14,673 nucleotides of DNA from the NCBI GenBank assembly GCA_016782495.1, contig JADHYL010000010.1, positions 1-14,673 of the forward strand, read 5' to 3'. The position numbers and the translations under genes are program-made. Position 1 is the first letter of the stretch. Each line of letters opens with the position of its first letter. The stretch comes from Candidatus Omnitrophota bacterium (GTDB lineage: Bacteria; Omnitrophota; Gorgyraeia; JABMRN01; RBG-13-46-9). The notes below the pieces were generated by a model. The model had not been told where the DNA came from. It was given only the letters and a program-made list of their open reading frames with translations, and did not search any database. Shown here piece after piece: positions 1 through 7,315 of this stretch.

Positions 1-138
1 GGATTTTGCGGTTGCCTGGCCCTTCTTTGCCAAAACATTTGTTATCGCGCTTGTAAGGCAGGTCTTGCCATGGTCAATGTGACCGATGGTTCCCACGTTT
101 ACGTGTGGTTTTGTGCGTTCAAATTTTTCCTTAGCCAT
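1..138 (-). CDS. tuf: Elongation factor Tu, N-terminal part (cut by window edge)
   Basis: The first 46 codons of EF-Tu, the GTPase that brings aminoacyl-tRNA to the ribosomal A site, are present; the rest lies left of the window. The start MAKEKFERTKPHVNVGTIGH is almost identical to canonical EF-Tu. The P-loop reads GHIDHGKTC (residues 19-27): the invariant Lys25 and the Mg-binding Thr26 are present, but the next residue, usually Thr or Ser, is Cys. The ATG at 136-138 has a purine-rich ribosome binding site (AAAGGGGG, 144-151) 5 nt upstream. The gene begins 13 nt after the fusA stop, the usual position of tufA at the end of the str operon. A second tuf is cut by the right edge, so the genome has at least two tuf genes or gene ends in this cluster. 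Confidence 0.97.
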   Translation of the reverse strand, partial: MAKEKFERTKPHVNVGTIGHIDHGKTCLTSAITNVLAKKGQATAKS

Positions 139-151
139 AATGGCCCCCTTT

Positions 152-2263
152 CTAAACTTCTCCTTGGATAAGTTTTTCTGCTATATTGCCAGGCACTTCT
201 TGATAAAAAGAAGGCTCCATTGTATAAGTTGCGCGACCCTGCGTCAAGCTGCGCATTACCGTTGCGTAGCCGAACATCTCCGCAAGCGGAACAAGTGACC
301 TCAAAATTTTAGAGTTTCCCCTCTGGTCGATAGATTCTATCTTTGCCCTTCGCGAGTTTAAATCACCCAAAACGTTGCCCAGATACTCTTCCGGCGTTGT
401 GACTTCCAGATCCATTATGGGCTCCATCAAAACGCTCGAAGCTTTTTTAAGACCATTCTGTAATGCGATAGAAGCAGCCATCTTAAATGCTATATCCGAA
501 GAATCCACTTCATGAAAAGAACCGTCATAAAGCGTTGCCTTTATGTCCGTAACCGGATACCCTGCCAATACGCCGCTTTTCGCAGCATCGGTAATACCTT
601 CTTCTATGGATGATATGAATTCCCTTGGAATCTGGCCGCCTTTTATTTTACTTTCAAATATTATCCCCTCGCCTTTTTGAGCCGGTTCCAGTTTGATTTC
701 TACGTGGCCGTATTGCCCCCTTCCGCCGGTCTGCTGTATAAATTTGCCCGTTGAATCTACCTTTTTCTTTATAGTTTCCTTATATGCGACATGTGGCTTT
801 CCGATGTTTGCCTTGACGTCAAATTCGCGCTCTATCCTGGTAATTGTTACCTCCAAGTGCAGTTCGCCCATTCCGTTAATCAGCGTTTGTGCGGTATCCG
901 GATTAAAACTTACTTTGAACGAAGGATCCTCCTCTTCCATTTTTTTAAGGGCCTTGGCAAGCTTATCCTGATCGGCCTTTGTAGACGGTTCAATTGCCAT
1001 GGAAATAACGGGATCCGGAAAATGTATCTTTTCTATAAGAATCGGCTTTTCCTCCTCGCAAATGGTGTCGCCTGTGGTTGTCTTTTTCAAACCGACTACC
1101 GCAACAATATCCCCGGCAGAGGCTTCCTGTATAATCTGCTGTTTATCCGCATGCATTCTGACAATCTTTCCCACCCTTTCTTCCGTGTCCTTGGCGGGGT
1201 TATAAACATATTCGCCCATCTTCAACTTGCCCGAATAGATTCTGACAAAAATTAATTTGCCTACGAAGGGATCGGCCATTATCTTAAACGCCAAAGCACA
1301 TAAGCTCTCGTCCGGATCGACCTCTCTTTTTTCTTCTTTGTGGGTTTCGACGTTTATTCCTTTGACAGGGGGAATATCTAATGGCGACGGCAGAAAATCT
1401 GCTATTCCGTCTAAGATAAACTCGACGCCTTTGTTGCGGAATGCCGCCCCGCAAAATACGGGCACAAATCTATTTCGTATCGTTGCCCTCCTTATATATT
1501 GCTTAAGCTGGTGCGGATATATTCCTCCGTCATGCACATATTTATCCATTGCCTCTTCGTCGGCTTCGGCGGTTTTTACAATAAGGTTGTGCCGGTAATG
1601 ACTTGCCTTGTCCTTCATGTTGTCCGGTATGGGTATTTCTTTAAGCTTACTCTCGGTGCCTTCGCCCTCATATTCATATGCCTTCATGTGTATAAGATCA
1701 ATTACGCCATTAAAGTTGCTTTCGTGCCCTATGGGAATTTCTACCGGTTGCGCGTTAGCCCCGAGTTTATGGTGGATCTCGCCTATGGCTTTAAAGTAAT
1801 CACTTCCAACCCTGTCCAGTTTGTTGATAAAAGCTATCTTAGGCACGCCATATCTATCTGCCTGGCGCCAGACCGTTTCCGATTGGGGCTGTACACCGGC
1901 GACCCCACAGAATACGACGACGGTGCCGTCCAAGACTTTTAGAGAACGTTCTACCTCAATCGTGAAATCGACATGTCCGGGCGTATCTATGATGTTAAAT
2001 TTTTTATTCTTCCAGAAACATGTAATGGCGGCGCTCGTAATTGTGATGCCCCTTTCCTGTTCCTGCTCCATCCAGTCAGTGGTGGTGGTTCCTTCGTCCA
2101 CATTCCCTATTTTATATATTTTTCCCGTGTGGTAGAGAATGCGTTCCGTAAGTGTCGTTTTACCGGCATCGATGTGTGCAATGATACCTATATTTCGGGT
2201 GTTCCGCAACTCGGGCATTGTCTTTGTAACCGTTTCCTCTTTTTCCTCGACCATCATATTCAT
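152..2263 (-). CDS. fusA: Elongation factor G
   Basis: EF-G is the GTPase that drives tRNA-mRNA translocation and, with ribosome recycling factor, subunit splitting. The 703-residue protein is of normal length and complete. Visible motifs are the P-loop AHIDAGKT (29-36), the switch I segment RGITI (71-75), DTPGH (93-97) with the catalytic-type His97, NKLD (147-150), GMGELHLEV in domain III (464-472), and the domain IV segment GGRGQYGHV (513-521) followed by the long domain IV/V region ending near 700. It reads as a canonical EF-G rather than a tetracycline-resistance or RF3-type paralogue. The start is uncertain: ATG codons occur at residues 1, 3, 4 and 16, and none has a strong ribosome binding site. 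Met16 (MPELRNTRNIGI) would give the usual short N terminus. The gene lies 12 nt after rpsG and 13 nt before tuf, so translation is probably coupled. Confidence 0.97.
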   Translation of the reverse strand: MNMMVEEKEETVTKTMPELRNTRNIGIIAHIDAGKTTLTERILYHTGKIYKIGNVDEGTTTTDWMEQEQERGITITSAAITCFWKNKKFNIIDTPGHVDFTIEVERSLKVLDGTVVVFCGVAGVQPQSETVWRQADRYGVPKIAFINKLDRVGSDYFKAIGEIHHKLGANAQPVEIPIGHESNFNGVIDLIHMKAYEYEGEGTESKLKEIPIPDNMKDKASHYRHNLIVKTAEADEEAMDKYVHDGGIYPHQLKQYIRRATIRNRFVPVFCGAAFRNKGVEFILDGIADFLPSPLDIPPVKGINVETHKEEKREVDPDESLCALAFKIMADPFVGKLIFVRIYSGKLKMGEYVYNPAKDTEERVGKIVRMHADKQQIIQEASAGDIVAVVGLKKTTTGDTICEEEKPILIEKIHFPDPVISMAIEPSTKADQDKLAKALKKMEEEDPSFKVSFNPDTAQTLINGMGELHLEVTITRIEREFDVKANIGKPHVAYKETIKKKVDSTGKFIQQTGGRGQYGHVEIKLEPAQKGEGIIFESKIKGGQIPREFISSIEEGITDAAKSGVLAGYPVTDIKATLYDGSFHEVDSSDIAFKMAASIALQNGLKKASSVLMEPIMDLEVTTPEEYLGNVLGDLNSRRAKIESIDQRGNSKILRSLVPLAEMFGYATVMRSLTQGRATYTMEPSFYQEVPGNIAEKLIQGEV

Positions 2264-2275
2264 AATCTTAAAATA

Positions 2276-2746
2276 TCACCATCTGTAATGACTGAATGCC
2301 TTGTTTGCTTCAGCCATGCGATGTATATCTTCCCTCTTTTTCAATGCGCCTCCGGTTTTGTTGTATGCATCGATTAACTCGGCAGCCAGTTTGTCTTTCA
2401 TGGGTTTACCCTTTTTTGAACGGGCAAAATCGCAAATCCACATCATCGCCATAAAATTACCTCGGTTGCGATCTACCTCCATGGGCACCTGATACGTGGC
2501 GCCGCCTATTCTTCTGGGGCGAACTTCGAGAAGCGGCCTTGCATTCTCAAGCGCCTTTTGAAAAACCTCTAGCACATTCTTGCTTCCGGTCTTTTTTGAT
2601 ATCTCATCAAGGGCGCCGTATACAATACCCTCGGCCAAGGATTTCTTCCCTTTTTTCATAACCATGTTAATGAATCGGGAAAGTAGCGGGCTATCATATT
2701 TCGGATCCGGCAAAATCTTTCTTCTTTGCGCTCTTCTTCTTCTCAT
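2276..2746 (-). CDS. rpsG: 30S ribosomal protein S7
   Basis: S7 is a primary 16S rRNA binder that nucleates the 30S head and contacts tRNA near the E site. The 156-residue length is typical. The N-terminal basic stretch MRRRRAQRRK is followed by the family signature DPKYDSPLLSRFIN (14-27) and the central GGATYQVPMEV (81-91); the C terminus (KKREDIHRMAEANKAFSHYRW region, 136-156) is the usual helix ending in HYRW. The segment after residue 91 (DRNRGNFMAMMW) departs from the common RPVRR form but keeps the fold pattern. The ATG at 2744-2746 has a clear AGAGGA ribosome binding site at 2753-2758. It follows rpsL after an 87-bp spacer and precedes fusA by 12 nt, as in the str operon. In E. coli S7 represses its own operon by binding the rpsL-rpsG spacer; whether that holds here is not visible. 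Confidence 0.97.
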   Translation of the reverse strand: MRRRRAQRRKILPDPKYDSPLLSRFINMVMKKGKKSLAEGIVYGALDEISKKTGSKNVLEVFQKALENARPLLEVRPRRIGGATYQVPMEVDRNRGNFMAMMWICDFARSKKGKPMKDKLAAELIDAYNKTGGALKKREDIHRMAEANKAFSHYRW

Positions 2747-2766
2747 TTTATTTCCTCTATAATTGC

Positions 2767-2801
2767 GTTCAGAGAACAGATAACAGAGTACAGAGGACAG
2801 A
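2767..2801. repeat. Five tandem 7-bp units in the rpsL-rpsG spacer
   Basis: On the plus strand five consecutive 7-mers end in CAGA: GTTCAGA, GAACAGA, TAACAGA, GTACAGA and GGACAGA. On the transcribed strand they read as TCTGTNN-type repeats. The last four share the NNACAGA consensus exactly, with only the first two bases varying. The array sits directly upstream of the rpsG ribosome binding site in the mRNA. Function is unknown; it could be a slippage product, a dispersed repeat or part of an RNA structure. Confidence 0.75.
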
Positions 2802-2818
2802 TTTTTTTCTGTCTTCTG
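2791..2818 (-). promoter_or_regulatory. Imperfect hairpin in the rpsL-rpsG spacer
   Basis: In the mRNA sense the arms CAGAAGACAGA (2818 to 2808) and TCTGTCCTCTG (2801 to 2791) pair over 11 positions with one A-C mismatch, enclosing a six-A loop. The 3' arm is built from the tandem 7-mers. There is no T-run after the stem on the transcribed strand, so it is not an intrinsic terminator. Its location matches that of the S7 translational operator in enterobacteria, but the sequence shows no obvious likeness to it. The hairpin itself is seen; a regulatory role is inference. Confidence 0.4.
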
Positions 2819-2833
2819 AATCGTTATTTATCA

Positions 2834-3208
2834 TCACTTTTTCGGCATTTTCGCCCCATACTTGGAGCGTGATTTTCTTCTGTCCGCTACACCCGCGGTG
2901 TCAAGCGTGCCTCTTACGATGTGGTACCTTACACCGGGTAAATCCTTAACCCTTCCGCCCCGTATCGTTACAATAGAGTGTTCCTGGAGATTGTGCCCTA
3001 CTCCGGGTATATATGAGGTAACCTCAAAACCGTTTGACAGCCTTACTCTGGCTACTTTTCGCAGCGCGGAATTAGGCTTTTTGGGTGTCTGCGTCTTAAC
3101 TTGCAAGCACACCCCCCTTCGTTGCGGACATCTTTCCAGTGCCGGCGATTTCGTTTTCTTAGTAAACTTTTTTCTGCCCAATCTTACAAGCTGATTTATT
3201 GTCGGCAT
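2834..3208 (-). CDS. rpsL: 30S ribosomal protein S12
   Basis: S12 sits at the decoding centre and helps control fidelity. The 124-residue protein matches the family length and contains the PNSALRK loop (45-51), the EVTSYIPG segment (62-69), the GHNLQEHS block (71-78) and GGRVKDLPGVRYH (84-96). Lys43 and Lys88, the positions whose mutation gives streptomycin resistance in E. coli, are both wild type, as is Asp89, the usual methylthiolation site. The ATG (3206-3208) is only 3 nt after the rpoC stop, with an AAGAAG-type ribosome binding site lying inside the end of rpoC, so translation is probably coupled to rpoC. This joins the rpoBC cluster to the str operon without a gap. An 87-bp spacer separates it from rpsG. 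Confidence 0.98.
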   Translation of the reverse strand: MPTINQLVRLGRKKFTKKTKSPALERCPQRRGVCLQVKTQTPKKPNSALRKVARVRLSNGFEVTSYIPGVGHNLQEHSIVTIRGGRVKDLPGVRYHIVRGTLDTAGVADRRKSRSKYGAKMPKK

Positions 3209-3211
3209 ATA

Positions 3212-6200
3212 CTACTTCTTACCCTTCTTTTTTGTTTTCTTCTTTGTGCTTTTTACAGCTTTCGGTTTTGCTTTGACCTTTTCCTTATCGGCACCGGGGG
3301 CTTCTTTTTTCTCGAGCTCCGGTGTCTTTTTCTTCTCTTTTTCGTCAAAAATATTTTTAGCAATCTCGATACCTTTATATTTCTTAAAACCTGTTCCTGC
3401 CGGAATGAGATGCCCCATAATGATGTTTTCTTTAAGCCCCTTGAGGTAATCTACTTTTCCGCTGGCTGCGGCTTCCGTTAATATCCTTGTCGTTTCCTGG
3501 AAGCTCGCCGCGGATATGAAGCTTTCCGTTGTAAGCGACGCTTTTGTTATGCCTAGAAGCACCGGCGTTGCGCTAGCGGGCTTTTGTTTTCGTTTCAACG
3601 CTTTTTCGTTTTCTGCCTTAAATTTGACCCTGTCCACCTGCTCTCCGATTATTAAAGAGGTGTCACCGGGATCGTCTATGTTTACTTTTTTAAGCATCTG
3701 CCGTATCATTATTTCTATGTGCTTGTCGTTTATTCTTACGCCCTGAAGCCTGTAAACCTCCTGCACTTCATTCAAAAGATATTCCTGCAGCGCTTTTTCG
3801 CCGGAAACCTTTAGTATATCCTGTGGTACTATCGGACCATCGATCAGCTGCTGGCCGGCTTTAACACGGTCTCCCTTATACACATTCAAGTGTTTGCCGT
3901 GCGGTATAACATATTCCTTTTTCATTCCCGTAGGGCTTTTTATGATGACCCTCTTTTGCCCCTTTTTTGATTCGCCGAATTCAACCACGCCGTCGATCTC
4001 GCTTATGATAGCCGGGTCTTTGGGTCGCCTTGCCTCAAAAAGCTCGGCAACCCGAGGCAAGCCTCCCGTAATGTCTTTTGTTTTTGTTAATTTACGCGGT
4101 GTCTTCGCCAGTACATCACCTGCATGAACTTCCTGTTTATCATTTGCGGTGATGACCGCACCCGAAGGGATCGGGTATAGTGCCAAAACTTCCTTCTTCT
4201 TGTTTAAAATGACAATCTCGGGGTGGTAATCCCCTTTGTGCTCCACGATAATCCTGTTTTTTATCCTCGTACTGGGATCCACCTCTTCTTTCATCGTAAC
4301 CCCTTCTTTTATGTCCTCGTATCTCACCATTCCCTCAACTTCGGTGAGAATGGGTACGGTATAAGGATCCCATCTGACAAAGATCGCCTTCTTGTCGACG
4401 GTGCCACCCTCGCCAACAAAAAGAAGCGCTCCCTGGGGTATTGCATGCCTTTCAAGTTCTCTGCCGGATTTGTCGTTTATACTTACTTGCCCGTTCCGGT
4501 TGAGCACTATAAACTGGCCGTGCTTCTTCGAGGGTACGACTTTAAGGCTATGATATTTTACTATGCCCTTGTTTCTGGTTTCGATATAGGACTGCTCGAT
4601 TACACGGCTGGCGGTTCCGCCTATGTGGAATGTTCTCATCGTAAGCTGAGTACCGGGTTCTCCTATCGATTGCGCACCAATGATGCCTACAGCCTCGCCT
4701 AATTCCACCCTTTTTCCTGTTGCCAGGTTCCTACCGTAGCATTTCGCGCAGACGCCGCGCTTGGCTTCGCAGGTAAGCACGCTTCTTATGCGAATTTTTT
4801 CAACGCCGGTATCCTCGATTTTTTCCGCCTTCTTTTCTGTGATTTCTTGACCCGCCTCTACAATAACCTCATCGGTAACCGGATTGACTATGTTATCAAG
4901 GGCGACCCTTCCGATTACTCGTTCCGAAAGCGCAACGACAACTTCATCGCCTTCGATGATGGCGCTTACGAATACTCCGTTTAGCGTACCGCAGTCATCT
5001 TCAGCAATAATGACGTCTTGTGAAACATCAACAAGCCTGCGCGTCAAATATCCGGAATCGGCTGTTTTTAACGCTGTATCGGCCAACCCCTTTCTTGCAC
5101 CGTGCGTAGAAATGAAATAATCTAGAACCGTTAGTCCTTCTCGGAAATTGGAAGTAATGGGGATTTCGATAATTTCTCCGGATGGTTTTGCCATGAGGCC
5201 TCGCATGCCGGCGAGTTGCCTTATCTGCTGGTTCGAACCCCTTGCGCCCGAATCCGCCATCATAAAAATGGGGTTAAATGAATCCAATTCTTCAAGTATC
5301 AAGTCTGAAACCGCCTCGGTAGTGTGTGTCCACAGGTCGATAATCTTGTTGTATCGCTCGCCGTCTGTTATAATACCCTTTTTGTATTGCTCCTCGACCT
5401 TTGTGACCTCATCTTTTGTTTTCTCAATGTATTTAGCCTTCTCTTTCGGTATGTGCAGGTCATCTATCGAGATCGACAGCCCCGCCAGGGTTGCTTCTTC
5501 AAAACCGACTTTTTTAAGTTTATCGAGAAGATCAACAGTGGCCTCGTGCCCTACGCGGTTGTAGCAATCCGTAATAAGTTTGCTAATCTTAGATTTATCC
5601 ATAACCTCGTTAATAAAAGGAGTGCTTTCGGGTAAAAGGTTATTAAAAAGCACTCTGCCGGTGGTGGTTTGAACGATTTTCTCTTTTATCCTTATCTTTA
5701 TCTTTGCGTGAAGGGCGAGTTCTTCATCCTGATACGCCGTAATCAACTCATCTTTATCTGCGAAAGTCCGACCCTCGCCATTTAAGCCTTCTTTCTCTTT
5801 TGTTAAATAATAGCATCCCAAAACAATATCTTGCGAAGGCACGACGATGGGCCTGCCGTTCGCAGGCGAAAATATATTATTCGTCGCGAGCATGAGAAGC
5901 CTTGTTTCCATCTGCGCTTCCAGCGAAAGTGGAACATGAACCGCCATCTGGTCACCGTCAAAATCCGCATTGAAGGCCGCACACACAAGTGGATGTATTC
6001 TTATAGCCTTACCCTCGATGAGAATGGGCTGAAACGCCTGCACGCCGAGTCTGTGTAAAGTCGGGGCCCTGTTGAGAAGTACGGGATGATCTTTGATTAC
6101 GTCGTCAAGTATGTCCCACACCTCGAGTTTGGCCTTTTCAACCATCTTCTTTGCGCTTTTTATGGTATGAACAAATCCTTTTTCTCTTAACTTGCGGATG

Positions 6201-7315
6201 ATAAACGGTTCGAATAATTCAAGCGCCATTTTCTTTGGCAACCCGCATTCGTGAAGCCTAAGTTCCGGCCCGATGACAATAACGCTTCTTCCGGAGTAAT
6301 CAACCCTTTTGCCTAGGAGATTCTGTCTGAACCTGCCCTGTTTTCCCTTCAGCATATCCGCCAATGATTTAAGAGGCCTGTTGCCCGGCCCCAGAACCGC
6401 TCTTCCGTGCCGCCCGTTATCAAAAAGCGCGTCGACGGCTTCTTGAAGCATTCTTTTCTCATTGCGTATGATTACTTCAGGCGCCTTAAGCTCTAATAAC
6501 TTCTTTAGCCTGCTATTTCGGTTGATTACCCTCCTGTAAAGGTCGTTTAGGTCGCTTGTGGCAAATCTTCCACCGTCAAGCGGCACCAGCGGCCGTAAAT
6601 CCGGAGGAATAACAGGGATAATGCTGAGCACCATCCATTCTGACTTGTTACCGGAGTTCTTGAGGCTTTCGATGATTTTCAGAACCTTCATATTTCGTTT
6701 TTGCGAATGACTTGTTTTTGCTTCCTGTATTTCCCGTTTTAATTTCTGCGAGAGCTTCGCAAGATCAACTTCTTTTAAGAGTTTCATGATCGCTTCGCCG
6801 CCCATCTTTGCCTCAAAATCATTGCCGTATTTCTCCCGGTATTCCATGTACCTCTCTTCGTTTAAAAGCTCTTTCTTCTTGAGCGGCGTCTTACCGGGAT
6901 CAGTAACTATGTATTCTTCGTAATACAGCACCCTTTCAAGTTCTCGCACGTTTAACTGGAGTACGTTTCCCATTCTTGAAGGGAGTGCCTTAAAAAACCA
7001 TACGTGAGAAACGGGACAAGCAAGTTCGATGTGACCCATTCGCTCCCGCCTTACGCTGGAACGTGTAACTTCGACACCGCAGCGGTCGCAGACAATCCCC
7101 TTGTGCTTGATTCGCTTATATTTTCCACAGTTACATTCGTAGTCGCGAGTGGGGCCAAAAATGCGTTCGCAGAAAAGCCCATCCTTTTCGGGTTTTAATG
7201 TCCTGTAATTGATAGTTTCGGGTTTTTTGACTTCTCCCCGGGACCACGATTTGATCGTTTGGGGTGAGCTTAATTTTATGCTGATCGCATCAAATGTATT
7301 AATTTCTTCAATCAT
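3212..7315 (-). CDS. rpoC: DNA-directed RNA polymerase subunit beta'
   Basis: This is the largest core polymerase subunit and carries the active-site metal. The 1367 residues include the N-terminal zinc site (Cys61, 63, 76, 79), the catalytic motif NADFDGDQM with Asp451, 453 and 455, the bridge helix around 685-713, the second zinc site (Cys775, 849, 856, 859), the trigger-loop base GAQSIGEPGTQLTMRTFHIGG (880-900) and the C-terminal TKASLTTESFISAASFQETT region (257 residues into the last third, about 1257-1276). Between the two halves of the trigger loop, roughly residues 905-1078, lies an insertion like SI3 of Gram-negative polymerases. The last 43 residues (1325-1367) form a low-complexity tail with 20 lysines, absent from E. 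coli RpoC. The start overlaps the rpoB stop as ATGA (7312-7315), implying coupled translation and equimolar subunits. The stop lies 3 nt before rpsL. Confidence 0.98.
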   Translation of the reverse strand: MIEEINTFDAISIKLSSPQTIKSWSRGEVKKPETINYRTLKPEKDGLFCERIFGPTRDYECNCGKYKRIKHKGIVCDRCGVEVTRSSVRRERMGHIELACPVSHVWFFKALPSRMGNVLQLNVRELERVLYYEEYIVTDPGKTPLKKKELLNEERYMEYREKYGNDFEAKMGGEAIMKLLKEVDLAKLSQKLKREIQEAKTSHSQKRNMKVLKIIESLKNSGNKSEWMVLSIIPVIPPDLRPLVPLDGGRFATSDLNDLYRRVINRNSRLKKLLELKAPEVIIRNEKRMLQEAVDALFDNGRHGRAVLGPGNRPLKSLADMLKGKQGRFRQNLLGKRVDYSGRSVIVIGPELRLHECGLPKKMALELFEPFIIRKLREKGFVHTIKSAKKMVEKAKLEVWDILDDVIKDHPVLLNRAPTLHRLGVQAFQPILIEGKAIRIHPLVCAAFNADFDGDQMAVHVPLSLEAQMETRLLMLATNNIFSPANGRPIVVPSQDIVLGCYYLTKEKEGLNGEGRTFADKDELITAYQDEELALHAKIKIRIKEKIVQTTTGRVLFNNLLPESTPFINEVMDKSKISKLITDCYNRVGHEATVDLLDKLKKVGFEEATLAGLSISIDDLHIPKEKAKYIEKTKDEVTKVEEQYKKGIITDGERYNKIIDLWTHTTEAVSDLILEELDSFNPIFMMADSGARGSNQQIRQLAGMRGLMAKPSGEIIEIPITSNFREGLTVLDYFISTHGARKGLADTALKTADSGYLTRRLVDVSQDVIIAEDDCGTLNGVFVSAIIEGDEVVVALSERVIGRVALDNIVNPVTDEVIVEAGQEITEKKAEKIEDTGVEKIRIRSVLTCEAKRGVCAKCYGRNLATGKRVELGEAVGIIGAQSIGEPGTQLTMRTFHIGGTASRVIEQSYIETRNKGIVKYHSLKVVPSKKHGQFIVLNRNGQVSINDKSGRELERHAIPQGALLFVGEGGTVDKKAIFVRWDPYTVPILTEVEGMVRYEDIKEGVTMKEEVDPSTRIKNRIIVEHKGDYHPEIVILNKKKEVLALYPIPSGAVITANDKQEVHAGDVLAKTPRKLTKTKDITGGLPRVAELFEARRPKDPAIISEIDGVVEFGESKKGQKRVIIKSPTGMKKEYVIPHGKHLNVYKGDRVKAGQQLIDGPIVPQDILKVSGEKALQEYLLNEVQEVYRLQGVRINDKHIEIMIRQMLKKVNIDDPGDTSLIIGEQVDRVKFKAENEKALKRKQKPASATPVLLGITKASLTTESFISAASFQETTRILTEAAASGKVDYLKGLKENIIMGHLIPAGTGFKKYKGIEIAKNIFDEKEKKKTPELEKKEAPGADKEKVKAKPKAVKSTKKKTKKKGKK

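Noticed and set aside
139..151. Terminator or promoter between fusA and tuf
   Set aside because: The 13-bp gap only holds the tuf ribosome binding site; there is no stem with a T-run.
2767..2801. Possible CRISPR array in the rpsL-rpsG spacer
   Set aside because: The unit is only 7 bp with no spacers between units and no cas genes nearby.
5148..5564. Plus-strand open frames opposite rpoC, including this one and 4223-4702
   Set aside because: They are shadows of the rpoC coding sequence with Ser/Phe/Cys-rich translations and no independent ribosome binding site, motif or context.
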